NCBI GenBank assembly: GCA_011043895.1
Contig: DRBZ01000003.1
Span: forward strand, 1 to 40,089
Direction: 5' to 3'
DNA from: Candidatus Cloacimonadota bacterium
GTDB taxonomy: Bacteria; Cloacimonadota; Cloacimonadia; JGIOTU-2
Length of the DNA: 40,089 bases
The notes beneath the pieces are model-generated. The model worked only from the letters and a program-made list of their open reading frames with translations, did not search any database and was not told the origin of the DNA. The translations under genes and the position numbers were made by a program. This document shows, one piece after another, positions 7,840 to 16,694 of the stretch (the first letter of the stretch is position 1; each line of letters begins with the position of its first letter).

Positions 7840-8443
7840 TTACAGCTTCTCGATTATCTCAAGATATTTTTCAAGAGGTTGATCCCCGATTAGTTCATGT
7901 TCTTCGTTTATAACTATTTTGGGAACTGAACTGACATTATATTTGATTGTTTCTGCAGTAAATGTGGATGACGCGACCATATCAGCAGTGACCTTATCAT
8001 TCAGATATGCAAGCTTATGCGAGTTTGAAACGGCACCAGGACAATGAGGACAGGAAAGGCTTATGAATACTTTGATATGTACCTCTTTGGTGATTTTCTT
8101 TATACGCTCCATCAAGATTACCCATCATATCCTGCATGTTTCCTGATACTTCAAGTAAGGCTGAAATGAAGGAATTGATCTCATAGCCACCGGGAAGTCC
8201 ATAAAATTTGATACCATAGTCTTTTCCACATATTTGAATCCCATATAATTCTCTACAGAAGCCGTATTGATGACCATGCCGCCCAGAAGTGTTCCAATCA
8301 GACCGGCTGAAAGCCCTTTTCACATAGTATAGACCGCTGCACTAAGCCCTGCAGGACATGAGTACATCATACAGCACGGTTGAATCAAGATCCACCGCTC
8401 TGCTATGTTACAGCATTTTTGAACTATTAATATTAAAATCCAT
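7840..8443 (-). pseudogene. Decayed thioredoxin reductase-glutaredoxin fusion with internal deletion
   Basis: Reading the minus strand from an ATG at 8443 (preceded by AAGAAG), the frame gives MDFNINSSKML, a TAA, then DLDSTVLYDVL, the start of a FAD-binding fold. After a frame change it continues CPAGLSAAVYTM, a TGA (probably from CGA), then GTLLGGMVINTASVENYMGF, which matches the N-terminal region of thioredoxin reductases. At about 8222 the frame changes again and jumps straight to GKDYGIKFYGLPGGYE. That sequence is typical of the N-terminal half of protein disulfide oxidoreductase/AhpF-type tandem thioredoxin folds. After one extra G near 8107 the second fold follows, with the redox motif CPHC (SLSCPHCPGAV), the cis-Pro region SSVPKIVI and a stop at 7840. 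The rest of the reductase, roughly 250 residues, is missing. With at least four lesions, decay is certain; the exact parent architecture is inferred. Confidence 0.82.
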
Positions 8444-8534
8444 ATTCTTCTTTTCTATAAACATACTTAGCATGTATGATAATTATAGATGGTATAGTTG
8501 GCGATTTGCGAATGTTAAAATAACTTGGAGGAAT

Positions 8535-9926
8535 TTATAGGATATATTTCGTGAGGTCTTCGTCTGTTATTATTTTATCCAGTTTCTTGGTGACTAATTC
8601 CTTTGTAATTTTGATATTTGTCATCTTGCTGTCTGGCAGCTCATAGAGGTAGTCTTCAAGCAGAATGGAAAGGACGGTATGCAATCTTCTTGCACCGATA
8701 TCTTCCATCTTATTATTTGCCTGTGCTGCAAAGCTTGAGATCTCGCGAATTGCTCCTTTTGTAAAGGAGACATCAACATCCTCGGTTTTCAACATCTCTG
8801 TATATTGCTTGATAAGGGCATTCTTTGGAAGAGTGAGTATTTTAGCAAAATCTTCTTCCGTAAGACTTTTCAGTTCAACTCGTATCGGAAAACGTCCCTG
8901 CAATTCTGGAATAAGATCCGATGGTTTAGAGACATGGAATGCGCCAGAAGCAATAAACAGGATATGAGTAGTATCGACCATGCCATATTTGGTTGGTACA
9001 TTTGTGCCTTCGATGATAGGGAGTAGATCTCTCTGAACACCTTCTCTGGATACATCAGGTCCATGCTGGGATTTTTCGCCAGCTATCTTATCGATCTCGT
9101 CGAGGAACACGATTCCGTTTTCTTCTACTCGGCTTATGGCGATCTCTTTAACATCATTCATATCCACAAGTTTTTTGGACTCGGAATAGAAGAGGTATTC
9201 CAGTGCTTCAGATACTTTCATTTTCTTACGTTTGCCACTTGACAAGTGCCCTGGCATAAATCCGGAGAGTATCTCGCCCACATTGATGTCGAAACTATCA
9301 AGCCCCATGCTAGAAAATACTTCGATACGTGGTTCAGGGATATCGTCCAGCTTCATCTCAACATCACGCTCGTCGAGTGCACCTTTCTGGAGCATTTTAC
9401 GAAGCTTATCGCGTGTTCTTTGGTGCTTTTCTTTTTCTTCCTCGAATCGCTTCCGCTCCTCTTTCTGCTCATCCATACTGAGATTTGTTTTTCTCTGACG
9501 TTTAGGAGGCGGGAGCAGGAGATCGAGAACCTTCTCCTCAGCTCGTTCCCGTGCCTCATCCTCGACTTCCATTGTGAGTTCTTCACGGACTTGATTTATG
9601 GACAAACTCACAAGTTCACGTATGATCGACTCGACATCTCTACCCACATAGCCGACTTCTGTGAACTTCGATGCTTCGATTTTGATAAACGGGGCATTAA
9701 CGAGATTTGCCAGCCTGCGAGATATCTCAGTTTTTCCCACACCGGTAGGACCGATCAGGATAATATTATTCGGGAGGATCTCATCGCGGAGTTCTTCGGA
9801 GACATTCTGGCGTCTCCAGCGGTTACGTAATGCAATAGCAACTGCTTTTTTTGCTTTGTCCTGGCTGATGATATATTTATCGAGTTCTTTAACAATTTGC
9901 TTAGGAGTGAGTTCGTGCATATCCAT
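8535..9926 (-). CDS. hslU: HslU, ATPase subunit of the HslVU protease
   Basis: This is a 463-residue AAA+ unfoldase that feeds proteins into HslV in the cytoplasm. Walker A is GPTGVGKT (59-66), the inserted I-domain spans about 110-240 with highly charged helices, Walker B is GIVFLDEID (271-279), the arginine-finger region is in LQGRFP (about 343-347), and sensor-2 is GARR (411-414). The C-terminus ends ...LTKYIL, the hydrophobic tail expected to dock into HslV. The length is normal for the family. The ATG at 9926 directly follows the hslV stop codon, with GAGG about 8 bases upstream. It is the last gene of the hpt-ftsH-hslV-hslU unit. Confidence 0.97.
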   Translation of the reverse strand: MDMHELTPKQIVKELDKYIISQDKAKKAVAIALRNRWRRQNVSEELRDEILPNNIILIGPTGVGKTEISRRLANLVNAPFIKIEASKFTEVGYVGRDVESIIRELVSLSINQVREELTMEVEDEARERAEEKVLDLLLPPPKRQRKTNLSMDEQKEERKRFEEEKEKHQRTRDKLRKMLQKGALDERDVEMKLDDIPEPRIEVFSSMGLDSFDINVGEILSGFMPGHLSSGKRKKMKVSEALEYLFYSESKKLVDMNDVKEIAISRVEENGIVFLDEIDKIAGEKSQHGPDVSREGVQRDLLPIIEGTNVPTKYGMVDTTHILFIASGAFHVSKPSDLIPELQGRFPIRVELKSLTEEDFAKILTLPKNALIKQYTEMLKTEDVDVSFTKGAIREISSFAAQANNKMEDIGARRLHTVLSILLEDYLYELPDSKMTNIKITKELVTKKLDKIITDEDLTKYIL

Positions 9927-10454
9927 TTATAATTCCTCAACAACCGTTTTATCGTTTGTATAAATACAGATGTCTGCTGCGATTTTTAATGCTTCGCTGA
10001 CGATTTCTACGGGAGATTTCTCTTTATCTTTTATCAGAACCATGGCTGCAGCTTTTGCGTAGGGTCCACCCGACCCGATTGCAGCAATATTATGATCTGG
10101 CTCGATAACGTCTCCGTTTCCAGATATTATCAAAAGGTGATCTTTATCTGCGGTTATAATAAGAGCTTCCAGCCGACGGAGTATTTTGTCTGTTCTCCAG
10201 TCCTTTGCTAGCTCCACAGCTGCGCGCATGAGATTGCCTTTGTATTGCTTTAGCTTTTCCTCAAATTTTTCGAAAAGTGTGAAGGCATCGGCAGTTGCAC
10301 CAGCAAAACCTGCGATCACTTTTCCTTCGTATAATCTTCGTACTTTCTGTGCAGTGGCTTTGAAAATCGTGTCGCCAAAAGTGACCTGTCCATCACCGCC
10401 GATGGCAACTCTTTTGCCAACTTTCACACCAATTACTGTGGTTCCCTTAAGCAT
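9927..10454 (-). CDS. hslV: HslV, peptidase subunit of the HslVU protease
   Basis: This is a 175-residue proteasome-beta-like threonine peptidase. The start is ATG 10454, which overlaps the last 8 bases of ftsH and follows AAAGGA by about 4 bases. A longer frame back to 10529 only translates ftsH in another frame. The N-terminus MLKGTTVIGVKVG indicates removal of a four-residue propeptide to expose Thr5 as nucleophile. Family landmarks are IGGDGQVTFG, the QKVRRLY stretch with the active-site lysine, GFAGATADAFTLFE and AIGSGGPYA. It forms the double-ring chamber capped by HslU, encoded next. Confidence 0.97.
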   Translation of the reverse strand: MLKGTTVIGVKVGKRVAIGGDGQVTFGDTIFKATAQKVRRLYEGKVIAGFAGATADAFTLFEKFEEKLKQYKGNLMRAAVELAKDWRTDKILRRLEALIITADKDHLLIISGNGDVIEPDHNIAAIGSGGPYAKAAAMVLIKDKEKSPVEIVSEALKIAADICIYTNDKTVVEEL

Positions 10455-12375
10455 CTTTTCCTTTTTTTTCCTTTGAATCTTTAGATTTTTTCTTGGTTTC
10501 CGTTTTAACATCCTTCTCGGTTGAACCATTCAGATAAGCTTGATACAACTCATCGATTTCGCTGCCGCTAAGGGTTTCTTTGTCGAGTAACTCACTGGCA
10601 AGTGTGTGAAGAAGTGCTTCGTTCTCCTTGAGGATCTTAAGACATCTTTGGTATTGTACCTCGATAATAGACTTGACCTCAGCATCAACCAGCCGTGTGA
10701 GATCTTCACTATGATTATTTGAACGGCCAAGTTCTTTACCAAGAAATATATTTTCATCTTTTTCACCAACGGTCATTGGGCCTATCTTGTCACTCATGCC
10801 CCATTCACAGACCATCTTTTTTGCAAGCTCGGTAACACGCTTGATATCATCGCCGGCACCTGTGGTTGGTTCTCCTCCAGCGATTTCATCAGCAGCGCGT
10901 CCTCCAAGTAAATGAGCGATCTTCGCTTCGCAATAGCTCTTCGAATATGTATGCCGATCATCAAGAGGAAGGAAGTGTGTCGAACCAAGCGATCTACCTC
11001 TGGGGATGATTGTTGCTTTATGGATTGGATCACTTCCAGGAATGAATTTCGCTATCATAACATGTCCAGCTTCGTGATAGGCAGTGTTCCTCTTCTGATC
11101 ATCAGTCAAAACCATACTACGGCGCTCTTTGCCCATAATAACTTTATCCTTTGCAGTTTCAAAGTCGTCCATATGGACGGATTTATGACCTATCCTTGCT
11201 CCCCACAGCGCAGCTTCATTCACAAGATTTTCAAGATCAGCTCCAGAAAATCCAGGTGTGCTCTTGGCAATGACAGAAAGATCAACATCTTTTGCAAGAG
11301 GAACTTTCTTTGCATGGACTTTAAGGATGCCTTCACGTCCTTTTACATCCGGTCGATCAACGACAACCTGTCTGTCAAATCTTCCCGGACGAAGTAGAGC
11401 CGGATCTAATATATCCGGTCTGTTCGTAGCTGCTATGATGATAACGCTCTCATTATCTTCAAAACCATCCATTTCTACAAGTAGCTGGTTTAGTGTCTGC
11501 TCACGTTCATCATGTCCACCTCCAAGACCGGCTCCGCGATGACGTCCTACTGCATCAAGTTCATCAATAAAGATGATACAGGGTGAGTGCTTCTTGCCCT
11601 GCTCGAAAAGGTCGCGAACACGTGAAGCACCAACACCGACAAACATCTCGACAAAATCAGAACCACTGATGCTAAAGAAAGGTACCTTTGCTTCGCCTGC
11701 TACAGCTTTTGCAAGTAATGTTTTGCCTGTTCCAGGAGGACCTAAAAGAATGACGCCTTTTGGGATCCTTCCTCCAAGTCGCTGGAACTTCTTTGGGTCT
11801 TTCAAAAATTCAATTATCTCTTCCAATTCCTCCTTTGCCTCATCAACGCCAGCCACATCTTTGAAGGTCTTGTTCGAACGGCTGTCAGTGAACATCTTAG
11901 CCCGACTCTTGCCAAAGCTGAATGCTTTACCCGCTCCTCCCTGCATTGATCTCATAATGAAGATCCAGAAACCAATGAATATGATAAAAGGAAGCCAGTA
12001 AGAAAGCAGGGCAGTAAAGATCGAGGGTTTCTTGGAGATGATCTCAATATCTTTATGCTCCTCGGCAATTCTCTGTACAAGGTCAGGATCATCAAAAGGA
12101 ATATTTGTCTCTTTTTTTGTAGCGCCAAGATAGTAGGTGATATCCTTACCGCTGAATACTATCTTCGTTATCTTTCCGGATTCCAGATCTCGGACGAACT
12201 GTGTGTATGAGGGTTCGGAAGTACTACTTCCACCAGAGAATAACTGGAAAAATGCAACTACCGCAAGGATTACTATAAGCCAAACGAGCAGCGAACTGCC
12301 CTTGGGGGTTTTCATTGGTTGTTTATTTTTGGGAGGTTGTTTATTATCTTTTCGTGGAGGGGGTGTATTAGACAT
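10447..12375 (-). CDS. ftsH: FtsH, membrane-bound ATP-dependent zinc metalloprotease
   Basis: This is a 642-residue quality-control protease of the inner membrane. A proline/lysine-rich cytoplasmic N-terminus precedes membrane helix 1 (about 29-47). A short extracytoplasmic domain follows, then helix 2 (about 122-141) and the AAA+ module: Walker A GPPGTGKT (212-219), pore motif FVG (245-247), Walker B IIFIDELD (267-274), and the second region of homology with ATNRPDILDPALLRPGRFDR. The protease domain carries the zinc motif HEAGH at 434-438. The C-terminus is a Lys/Glu-rich tail. The ATG at 12375 directly follows the hpt stop, with AAGGAG about 12 bases upstream. The hpt-ftsH order after tilS is a widely conserved bacterial arrangement. 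Confidence 0.98.
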   Translation of the reverse strand: MSNTPPPRKDNKQPPKNKQPMKTPKGSSLLVWLIVILAVVAFFQLFSGGSSTSEPSYTQFVRDLESGKITKIVFSGKDITYYLGATKKETNIPFDDPDLVQRIAEEHKDIEIISKKPSIFTALLSYWLPFIIFIGFWIFIMRSMQGGAGKAFSFGKSRAKMFTDSRSNKTFKDVAGVDEAKEELEEIIEFLKDPKKFQRLGGRIPKGVILLGPPGTGKTLLAKAVAGEAKVPFFSISGSDFVEMFVGVGASRVRDLFEQGKKHSPCIIFIDELDAVGRHRGAGLGGGHDEREQTLNQLLVEMDGFEDNESVIIIAATNRPDILDPALLRPGRFDRQVVVDRPDVKGREGILKVHAKKVPLAKDVDLSVIAKSTPGFSGADLENLVNEAALWGARIGHKSVHMDDFETAKDKVIMGKERRSMVLTDDQKRNTAYHEAGHVMIAKFIPGSDPIHKATIIPRGRSLGSTHFLPLDDRHTYSKSYCEAKIAHLLGGRAADEIAGGEPTTGAGDDIKRVTELAKKMVCEWGMSDKIGPMTVGEKDENIFLGKELGRSNNHSEDLTRLVDAEVKSIIEVQYQRCLKILKENEALLHTLASELLDKETLSGSEIDELYQAYLNGSTEKDVKTETKKKSKDSKEKKGKDA

Positions 12376-12912
12376 TTATTGATATATCTCCTTTTTCAAA
12401 ATCCCGATATAGGGTAGGTTTCTATATCGTTCGTTGTAATCAAGACCATATCCGACAATAAAATCATTTGGAACATCGAATGCCTTATATGCCATTTCAA
12501 TGTCTGGCTCATGGGCGTCGATCTTATCCAGAAGCACACACATCTTAAGGGATTTGGGATTTTTTCCCTGCAAATAGCGCGTGATGTATTTTAGAGAAAG
12601 CCCTGTATCAACAATATCTTCGATGATAAGTATGTGTCGGTTGGTACAGTCAATATTACAATCTTTGGTGATCTGCACAACTCCTGAGCTTTTAGTTGAG
12701 TTACCATAGCTTGCTACTCCCATGAACTCAATTTCCACGGGAATACTGATAGCTCGCATGATGTCTGCCAGAAATACAACACCACCCTTGAGAATGCTTA
12801 TCAAAATCGGATTTTTACCTTTGTAATCGTGCGAGATCTGTTTACCGAGCTGTATAACTTTTTTCTGAATTTCCTGTTCTGAGAAAAGTATTTTCTCGAT
12901 GTCGTTGTGCAT
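12376..12912 (-). CDS. hpt: Hypoxanthine phosphoribosyltransferase
   Basis: This is a 178-residue purine-salvage enzyme that joins hypoxanthine (and usually guanine) to PRPP in the cytoplasm. The PRPP-binding motif ILIIEDIVDTGLSL is clear near residues 94-107. The N-terminal flexible-loop region SILKGGVVFLADI and the base-binding C-terminal segment (FDVPNDFIVGYGLDYNERYRN) are both typical. The start at 12912 has AAAGGA about 7 bases upstream and lies about 50 bases downstream of a strong promoter. It leads the hpt-ftsH-hslV-hslU unit. Confidence 0.95.
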   Translation of the reverse strand: MHNDIEKILFSEQEIQKKVIQLGKQISHDYKGKNPILISILKGGVVFLADIMRAISIPVEIEFMGVASYGNSTKSSGVVQITKDCNIDCTNRHILIIEDIVDTGLSLKYITRYLQGKNPKSLKMCVLLDKIDAHEPDIEMAYKAFDVPNDFIVGYGLDYNERYRNLPYIGILKKEIYQ

Positions 12913-12967
12913 AAATGATCCTTTTATATTAATTTTTTGATTAACTTTAATTTATACAAGTATAGGT

Positions 12968-12996
12968 ATAATATACTCATAACAGTGGGATGTCAA
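12968..12996 (-). promoter_or_regulatory. Near-consensus sigma-70 promoter for hpt-ftsH-hslVU
   Basis: On the minus strand, TTGACA (12996-12991), exactly 17 bases, then TATTAT (12973-12968). Transcription would begin near 12961, giving a leader of about 50 bases before the hpt ATG at 12912. It lies in the 94-base gap between tilS and hpt, so the protease genes can be expressed independently of iorAB-tilS. Confidence 0.82.
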
Positions 12997-13006
12997 AACA
13001 TAATTT

Positions 13007-14422
13007 TCAGATTCTGCGCGCTCTTCGATAGCCCACGAGTTTTTTCATCAACTTAATACGCAGTACATGGGTTGTGCGGGAGGTGATTTTTACGTGGTCA
13101 TCGATCCGCATACCTGCAACCCAAATAATACGGTTCTGATCTTCAATGATGATTTTTTTCTTTCGATGCAAGCGTGGTACTTTTTCATCGATAAAAAAAT
13201 TCTTCAGCTTCTTTGGATCCTGCATACCAAGCGGTGTAAAACTATCTCCCGGGTTGCGGTATCTCGCTTTGAGCGGAAATACGACTTTTTCAAAATCGAC
13301 ATAGCAGGTAGTATCCTCATCGAAATTGAAGCCATGAATGGGGAGTACTTTGATCTCAGAAAGCATAATATAATGATCGTCAAATAGGATCTTACGGGTG
13401 TAACGGCGAATGGTTCGTGAATGATCAGTTGGTTCGTAATTGGGCGGAGAAGTCCTGAATATAAGCGTATCGGCACTTTTGACCACATAGACATTCTGGG
13501 GAAGGGTGATGTATTTACCACCAGGGCGCTTTAGCAGTTCATATATCTCGGAGAGATGTGCAGTATAGAAATCCGATTCCGATCCTGTCAATAGCCCAAA
13601 TATTTTTCTGAATAAGTAAAAATACAGTACTTCACTATTTCGTAATCTATTAAGTAGTACGATATATTCATCATCGTCATTATGCGTAACTACTTCCCGG
13701 AAAATATCATTACTGTGATTCTGCAGGAAGGTGTCTGTCTTCTGAAATATATGGGCACTTTCGTAGATCTTGTTTATCACAGCCGGATTGAAATCTTGCT
13801 GTATCGTTGGGATAATTCGATGTCTGATCTTGTTCCGGTCATATCGAAGGTCATCATTGGATGAATCATAGGAGAAAGGAATTTTATTCCGTTCAGCAAA
13901 AGAGATTATCTCTTCACGCTTGAACCTTAGAAGTGGACGGATGATATTCCTTCGTTTCGGAAGCATACCGCGCAGTCCTGTAAAACCGCTTCCACGGAAT
14001 AGGTGCAGAAGAAATGTTTCTGCTTGGTCGTTCATATTATGGCCGACTGCAATCTTGGTGAAATCATATTTTCGCAGCAGATCATTGAATGTGGAGTAAC
14101 GAATCTTACGGGCAGTGTTCTCGATGTTCGAGGTATCAGAAATGGTCACATTATGGATAATCAGTGGAATGCCCCATTTGTAGCACATATCCTTAACAAA
14201 CTGCTGGTTTTCTTTTGATTCCTCTCCACGCAGATTATAATTGATATGCGCTGCCAAAGAGGTGAGTTTGAATTCTGCTGTGATCTTTTTAATAAGATAT
14301 AATAGCACAGTTGAATCCACACCACCTGAAACGCCAACCAGGATCTTATCATGCTTATCGATGAGCTTTTCCTGCAGCACGAAATTCTTAAACCTGTTAA
14401 TAAAATTTTTTTTATTCTTCAT
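13007..14422 (-). CDS. tilS: tRNA(Ile)-lysidine synthetase
   Basis: This is a 471-residue enzyme that converts C34 of the CAU-anticodon isoleucine tRNA to lysidine, an essential step for reading AUA. The N-type ATP pyrophosphatase P-loop SGGVDS is at 32-37, followed by family segments AAHINYNLRGEES and VGHNMNDQAETFLLHLFRGS. The C-terminal third (including the stretch with KKLKNFFIDEKVP) is the substrate-binding TilS C-domain, so the protein is full length. The start is two bases after the iorB stop with no ribosome binding site, implying coupling to iorB. Its position just before hpt-ftsH is the common bacterial order. Confidence 0.95.
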   Translation of the reverse strand: MKNKKNFINRFKNFVLQEKLIDKHDKILVGVSGGVDSTVLLYLIKKITAEFKLTSLAAHINYNLRGEESKENQQFVKDMCYKWGIPLIIHNVTISDTSNIENTARKIRYSTFNDLLRKYDFTKIAVGHNMNDQAETFLLHLFRGSGFTGLRGMLPKRRNIIRPLLRFKREEIISFAERNKIPFSYDSSNDDLRYDRNKIRHRIIPTIQQDFNPAVINKIYESAHIFQKTDTFLQNHSNDIFREVVTHNDDDEYIVLLNRLRNSEVLYFYLFRKIFGLLTGSESDFYTAHLSEIYELLKRPGGKYITLPQNVYVVKSADTLIFRTSPPNYEPTDHSRTIRRYTRKILFDDHYIMLSEIKVLPIHGFNFDEDTTCYVDFEKVVFPLKARYRNPGDSFTPLGMQDPKKLKNFFIDEKVPRLHRKKKIIIEDQNRIIWVAGMRIDDHVKITSRTTHVLRIKLMKKLVGYRRARRI

Positions 14423-14424
14423 TA

Positions 14425-15012
14425 TTATTTATTAATGTGATTTTCGGTGAATTCTTTTCCACGCAGAAGTGCTTCCAGATTCTTGTTCACGATGTCTTCA
14501 CCTTTTCTGCCAAAAACTGCTCGAATACCGTCCTCCAGCATGGAAAATGGTAATGCAATAAAAGGTGATGCTGCACCCAGAATTACCATGTTCATTGAGC
14601 GTGGAGAGCCCACATCTTTTGCAATGCCGTCTCCATCAATAATGATACTGTGTTTATGCGTTTCAATTTCCTTATACAATTCGTCCATTTCTGGATAATC
14701 AGGAATATTCACAAAGGGATTTGAATTCGTGACAAGCCAGCCATCGTTCTTTATGTAGGGCAGATAACGAAGCGCTTCCATTGGCTCCATTGAGATGATC
14801 ATATCAGAGCGACCATGAGGAATAAGATCGGAGTGGATCTCTTTGTCAGAAATTCGCAAATGAGATTCCACCGCTCCGCCACGCTGACTCATGCCATGTA
14901 CCTCTGCCTGTTTGAGATAAAGATCAGATTGGACAACTGCGTAGCCGATGATCGTTGCAATAGATAAAATACCCTGTCCCCCAACCCCTGCGAGAATGAT
15001 ATCTTTTTTCAT
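14425..15012 (-). CDS. iorB: Indolepyruvate:ferredoxin oxidoreductase, beta subunit
   Basis: This is a 195-residue gamma-type domain of 2-oxoacid:ferredoxin oxidoreductases. The signature is visible in ILAGVGGQGILSIA near the N-terminus and VHGMSQRGGAVESHLR near residue 40. It pairs with IorA to decarboxylate oxidatively aryl pyruvates from aromatic amino acids to aryl-acetyl-CoA with reduction of ferredoxin. The ATG at 15012 follows a strong AGGAGGT and is 9 bases after iorA. It is followed closely by tilS, an unrelated function in the same transcription unit. Confidence 0.93.
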   Translation of the reverse strand: MKKDIILAGVGGQGILSIATIIGYAVVQSDLYLKQAEVHGMSQRGGAVESHLRISDKEIHSDLIPHGRSDMIISMEPMEALRYLPYIKNDGWLVTNSNPFVNIPDYPEMDELYKEIETHKHSIIIDGDGIAKDVGSPRSMNMVILGAASPFIALPFSMLEDGIRAVFGRKGEDIVNKNLEALLRGKEFTENHINK

Positions 15013-15021
15013 GATGACCTC

Positions 15022-16614
15022 CTACTTCTTCTTCCTGAGTTTTGCAGCAATGTGAATACAGGGACGTCGTGGAATGATGACAGAAACTCCGTTATAATCG
15101 ATCTCCTGCTGAATAATTTTTACGTTTTCCTCGTGATGGCTTTTTAGCGGATTGATCACATGAATATGCTCTTTTTCCACACCGATCCCAAGGCAGATAT
15201 CTTCGATTTTGCCAGTCACTGCAGAATCCTGCATACCGGTCATAGCAATGATGCCATTATCAAGTATGAAAGCAACGATGTTAGCTTTTGAGTTCACCGC
15301 ATCGAGAAGTGGCGTCATGCCGGAGTGGCCAAAGGTCGAATCACCGATCACAGCAACAGATGGGAAGAGTCCTGCGTCCGCAGCCCCTACAGCCATTGAG
15401 ATAGATGCACCCATGTCAACACAAGTATTGATTGCATCGAAGGGAGGAAGGAAACCGAGAGTATAACATCCGATATCAGAGAACACATGTCCTTTTCCAT
15501 ACTTTTCCATAACTTCGTTCAATGCATTGTACGTATCTCTGTGGGGACATCCTTTGCACAGTTCAGGAGGTCTTCCCCGTACGATTACTGGCATTTCTTT
15601 GATGGGATGAGGTTCGAGATTCAAAGCTTTTCTCAATGTCTTCGGATTTAGCTCTCCATAGCGGGGAAGAGTCCCGTCCAATCTTCCATGAATTGCATGG
15701 CAGTCATTAAGATAACCACGAAGCCAATCTTCAACCACTGGCATTCCATCTTCAACAACAAGAACTTCATCACATTCATTGACCATTTTTGTAATATATT
15801 TTTTTGGTAAGGGATATTGACAGATCTTCAGAATGGGATATTCGCACTTGGCTTCAACATGATTCTCTTTTACATAGTTGTATCCTAATCCGCACGCAAT
15901 GATACCCAGACTTTTGTCCTTCCCTTCATGATATTCATTATATTTCGATTTTTCTGCTTCTTCAATAAGCAAAGTTTGTTTTTCAATTAGATTTTTATAG
16001 TTAACCCTTGCTGTGGCAGGCAGGAGCATGAACTGCATAGGATTATCAGGAAGGTGCAACTCATTTTCCTTTTGGATTTCACCTCGAATGATGCCAGAAC
16101 GAGAGTGCGATAAACGAGTAACCAGCCGCAGGATAACCGGGGTTTTATATTTTTCAGAAAGCTCAAAGGCATCTGCCATCATGTTGTATGCTTCCTGCTG
16201 GTTGGAAGGTTCGAACACAGGAACAAGTGCAAAATTACCATAATGTCTGGAATCTTGCTCGTTCTGTGATGAGTGCATCGAAGGATCATCTGCCACTGCA
16301 ACCACGATTCCGCCATTTGCACCGGTAATGCCTGAGTTGACAAAAGGGTCCGCTGCAACGTTCAGCCCCACATGCTTCATGGTTACAATACAGCGTTTGC
16401 CCGAATAAGACATGCCAAGGGCTTCTTCCATTGCTGTTTTTTCATTCGCAGACCATGTTCTGTGCACATTGCGTTCTGCAGCTTGATTGCTCTTCTGCAC
16501 ATATTCAAAAATTTCGGTTGAGGGAGTGCCAGGATACCCATAAGCACCGGAGATGCCAGCATCAAGCGCACCCTGTGCTACTGCCTCATCTCCTAAGAGT
16601 AGTAGTTTATCCAT
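15022..16614 (-). CDS. iorA: Indolepyruvate:ferredoxin oxidoreductase, alpha subunit (short form without C-terminal ferredoxin domain)
   Basis: This is a 530-residue TPP enzyme. The N-terminal half is the pyrimidine-type domain (GAYGYPGTPSTEIF; MKHVGLNVAADPF) and the C-terminal half the TPP-pyrophosphate domain, with IGDSTFGHSG and a later asparagine in ILDNGIIAMTG. A CKGCPHR motif lies between them. Archaeal IorA proteins usually carry a C-terminal two-cluster 4Fe-4S ferredoxin domain of about 80 residues. Here the protein stops right after the PRRPCIHIAAKL segment, where that domain would begin. No ferredoxin gene lies in this operon, so electrons must leave through another route. The start has GGAGATGGAAG just upstream. 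Confidence 0.93.
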   Translation of the reverse strand: MDKLLLLGDEAVAQGALDAGISGAYGYPGTPSTEIFEYVQKSNQAAERNVHRTWSANEKTAMEEALGMSYSGKRCIVTMKHVGLNVAADPFVNSGITGANGGIVVAVADDPSMHSSQNEQDSRHYGNFALVPVFEPSNQQEAYNMMADAFELSEKYKTPVILRLVTRLSHSRSGIIRGEIQKENELHLPDNPMQFMLLPATARVNYKNLIEKQTLLIEEAEKSKYNEYHEGKDKSLGIIACGLGYNYVKENHVEAKCEYPILKICQYPLPKKYITKMVNECDEVLVVEDGMPVVEDWLRGYLNDCHAIHGRLDGTLPRYGELNPKTLRKALNLEPHPIKEMPVIVRGRPPELCKGCPHRDTYNALNEVMEKYGKGHVFSDIGCYTLGFLPPFDAINTCVDMGASISMAVGAADAGLFPSVAVIGDSTFGHSGMTPLLDAVNSKANIVAFILDNGIIAMTGMQDSAVTGKIEDICLGIGVEKEHIHVINPLKSHHEENVKIIQQEIDYNGVSVIIPRRPCIHIAAKLRKKK

Positions 16615-16694
16615 TCTTCCATCTCCATTTGAATTTTTTCAAAGAAAGAACTGGTTGAGACTTTGTGTCAATGAAATCTTAGAAAGCAAGAGCT

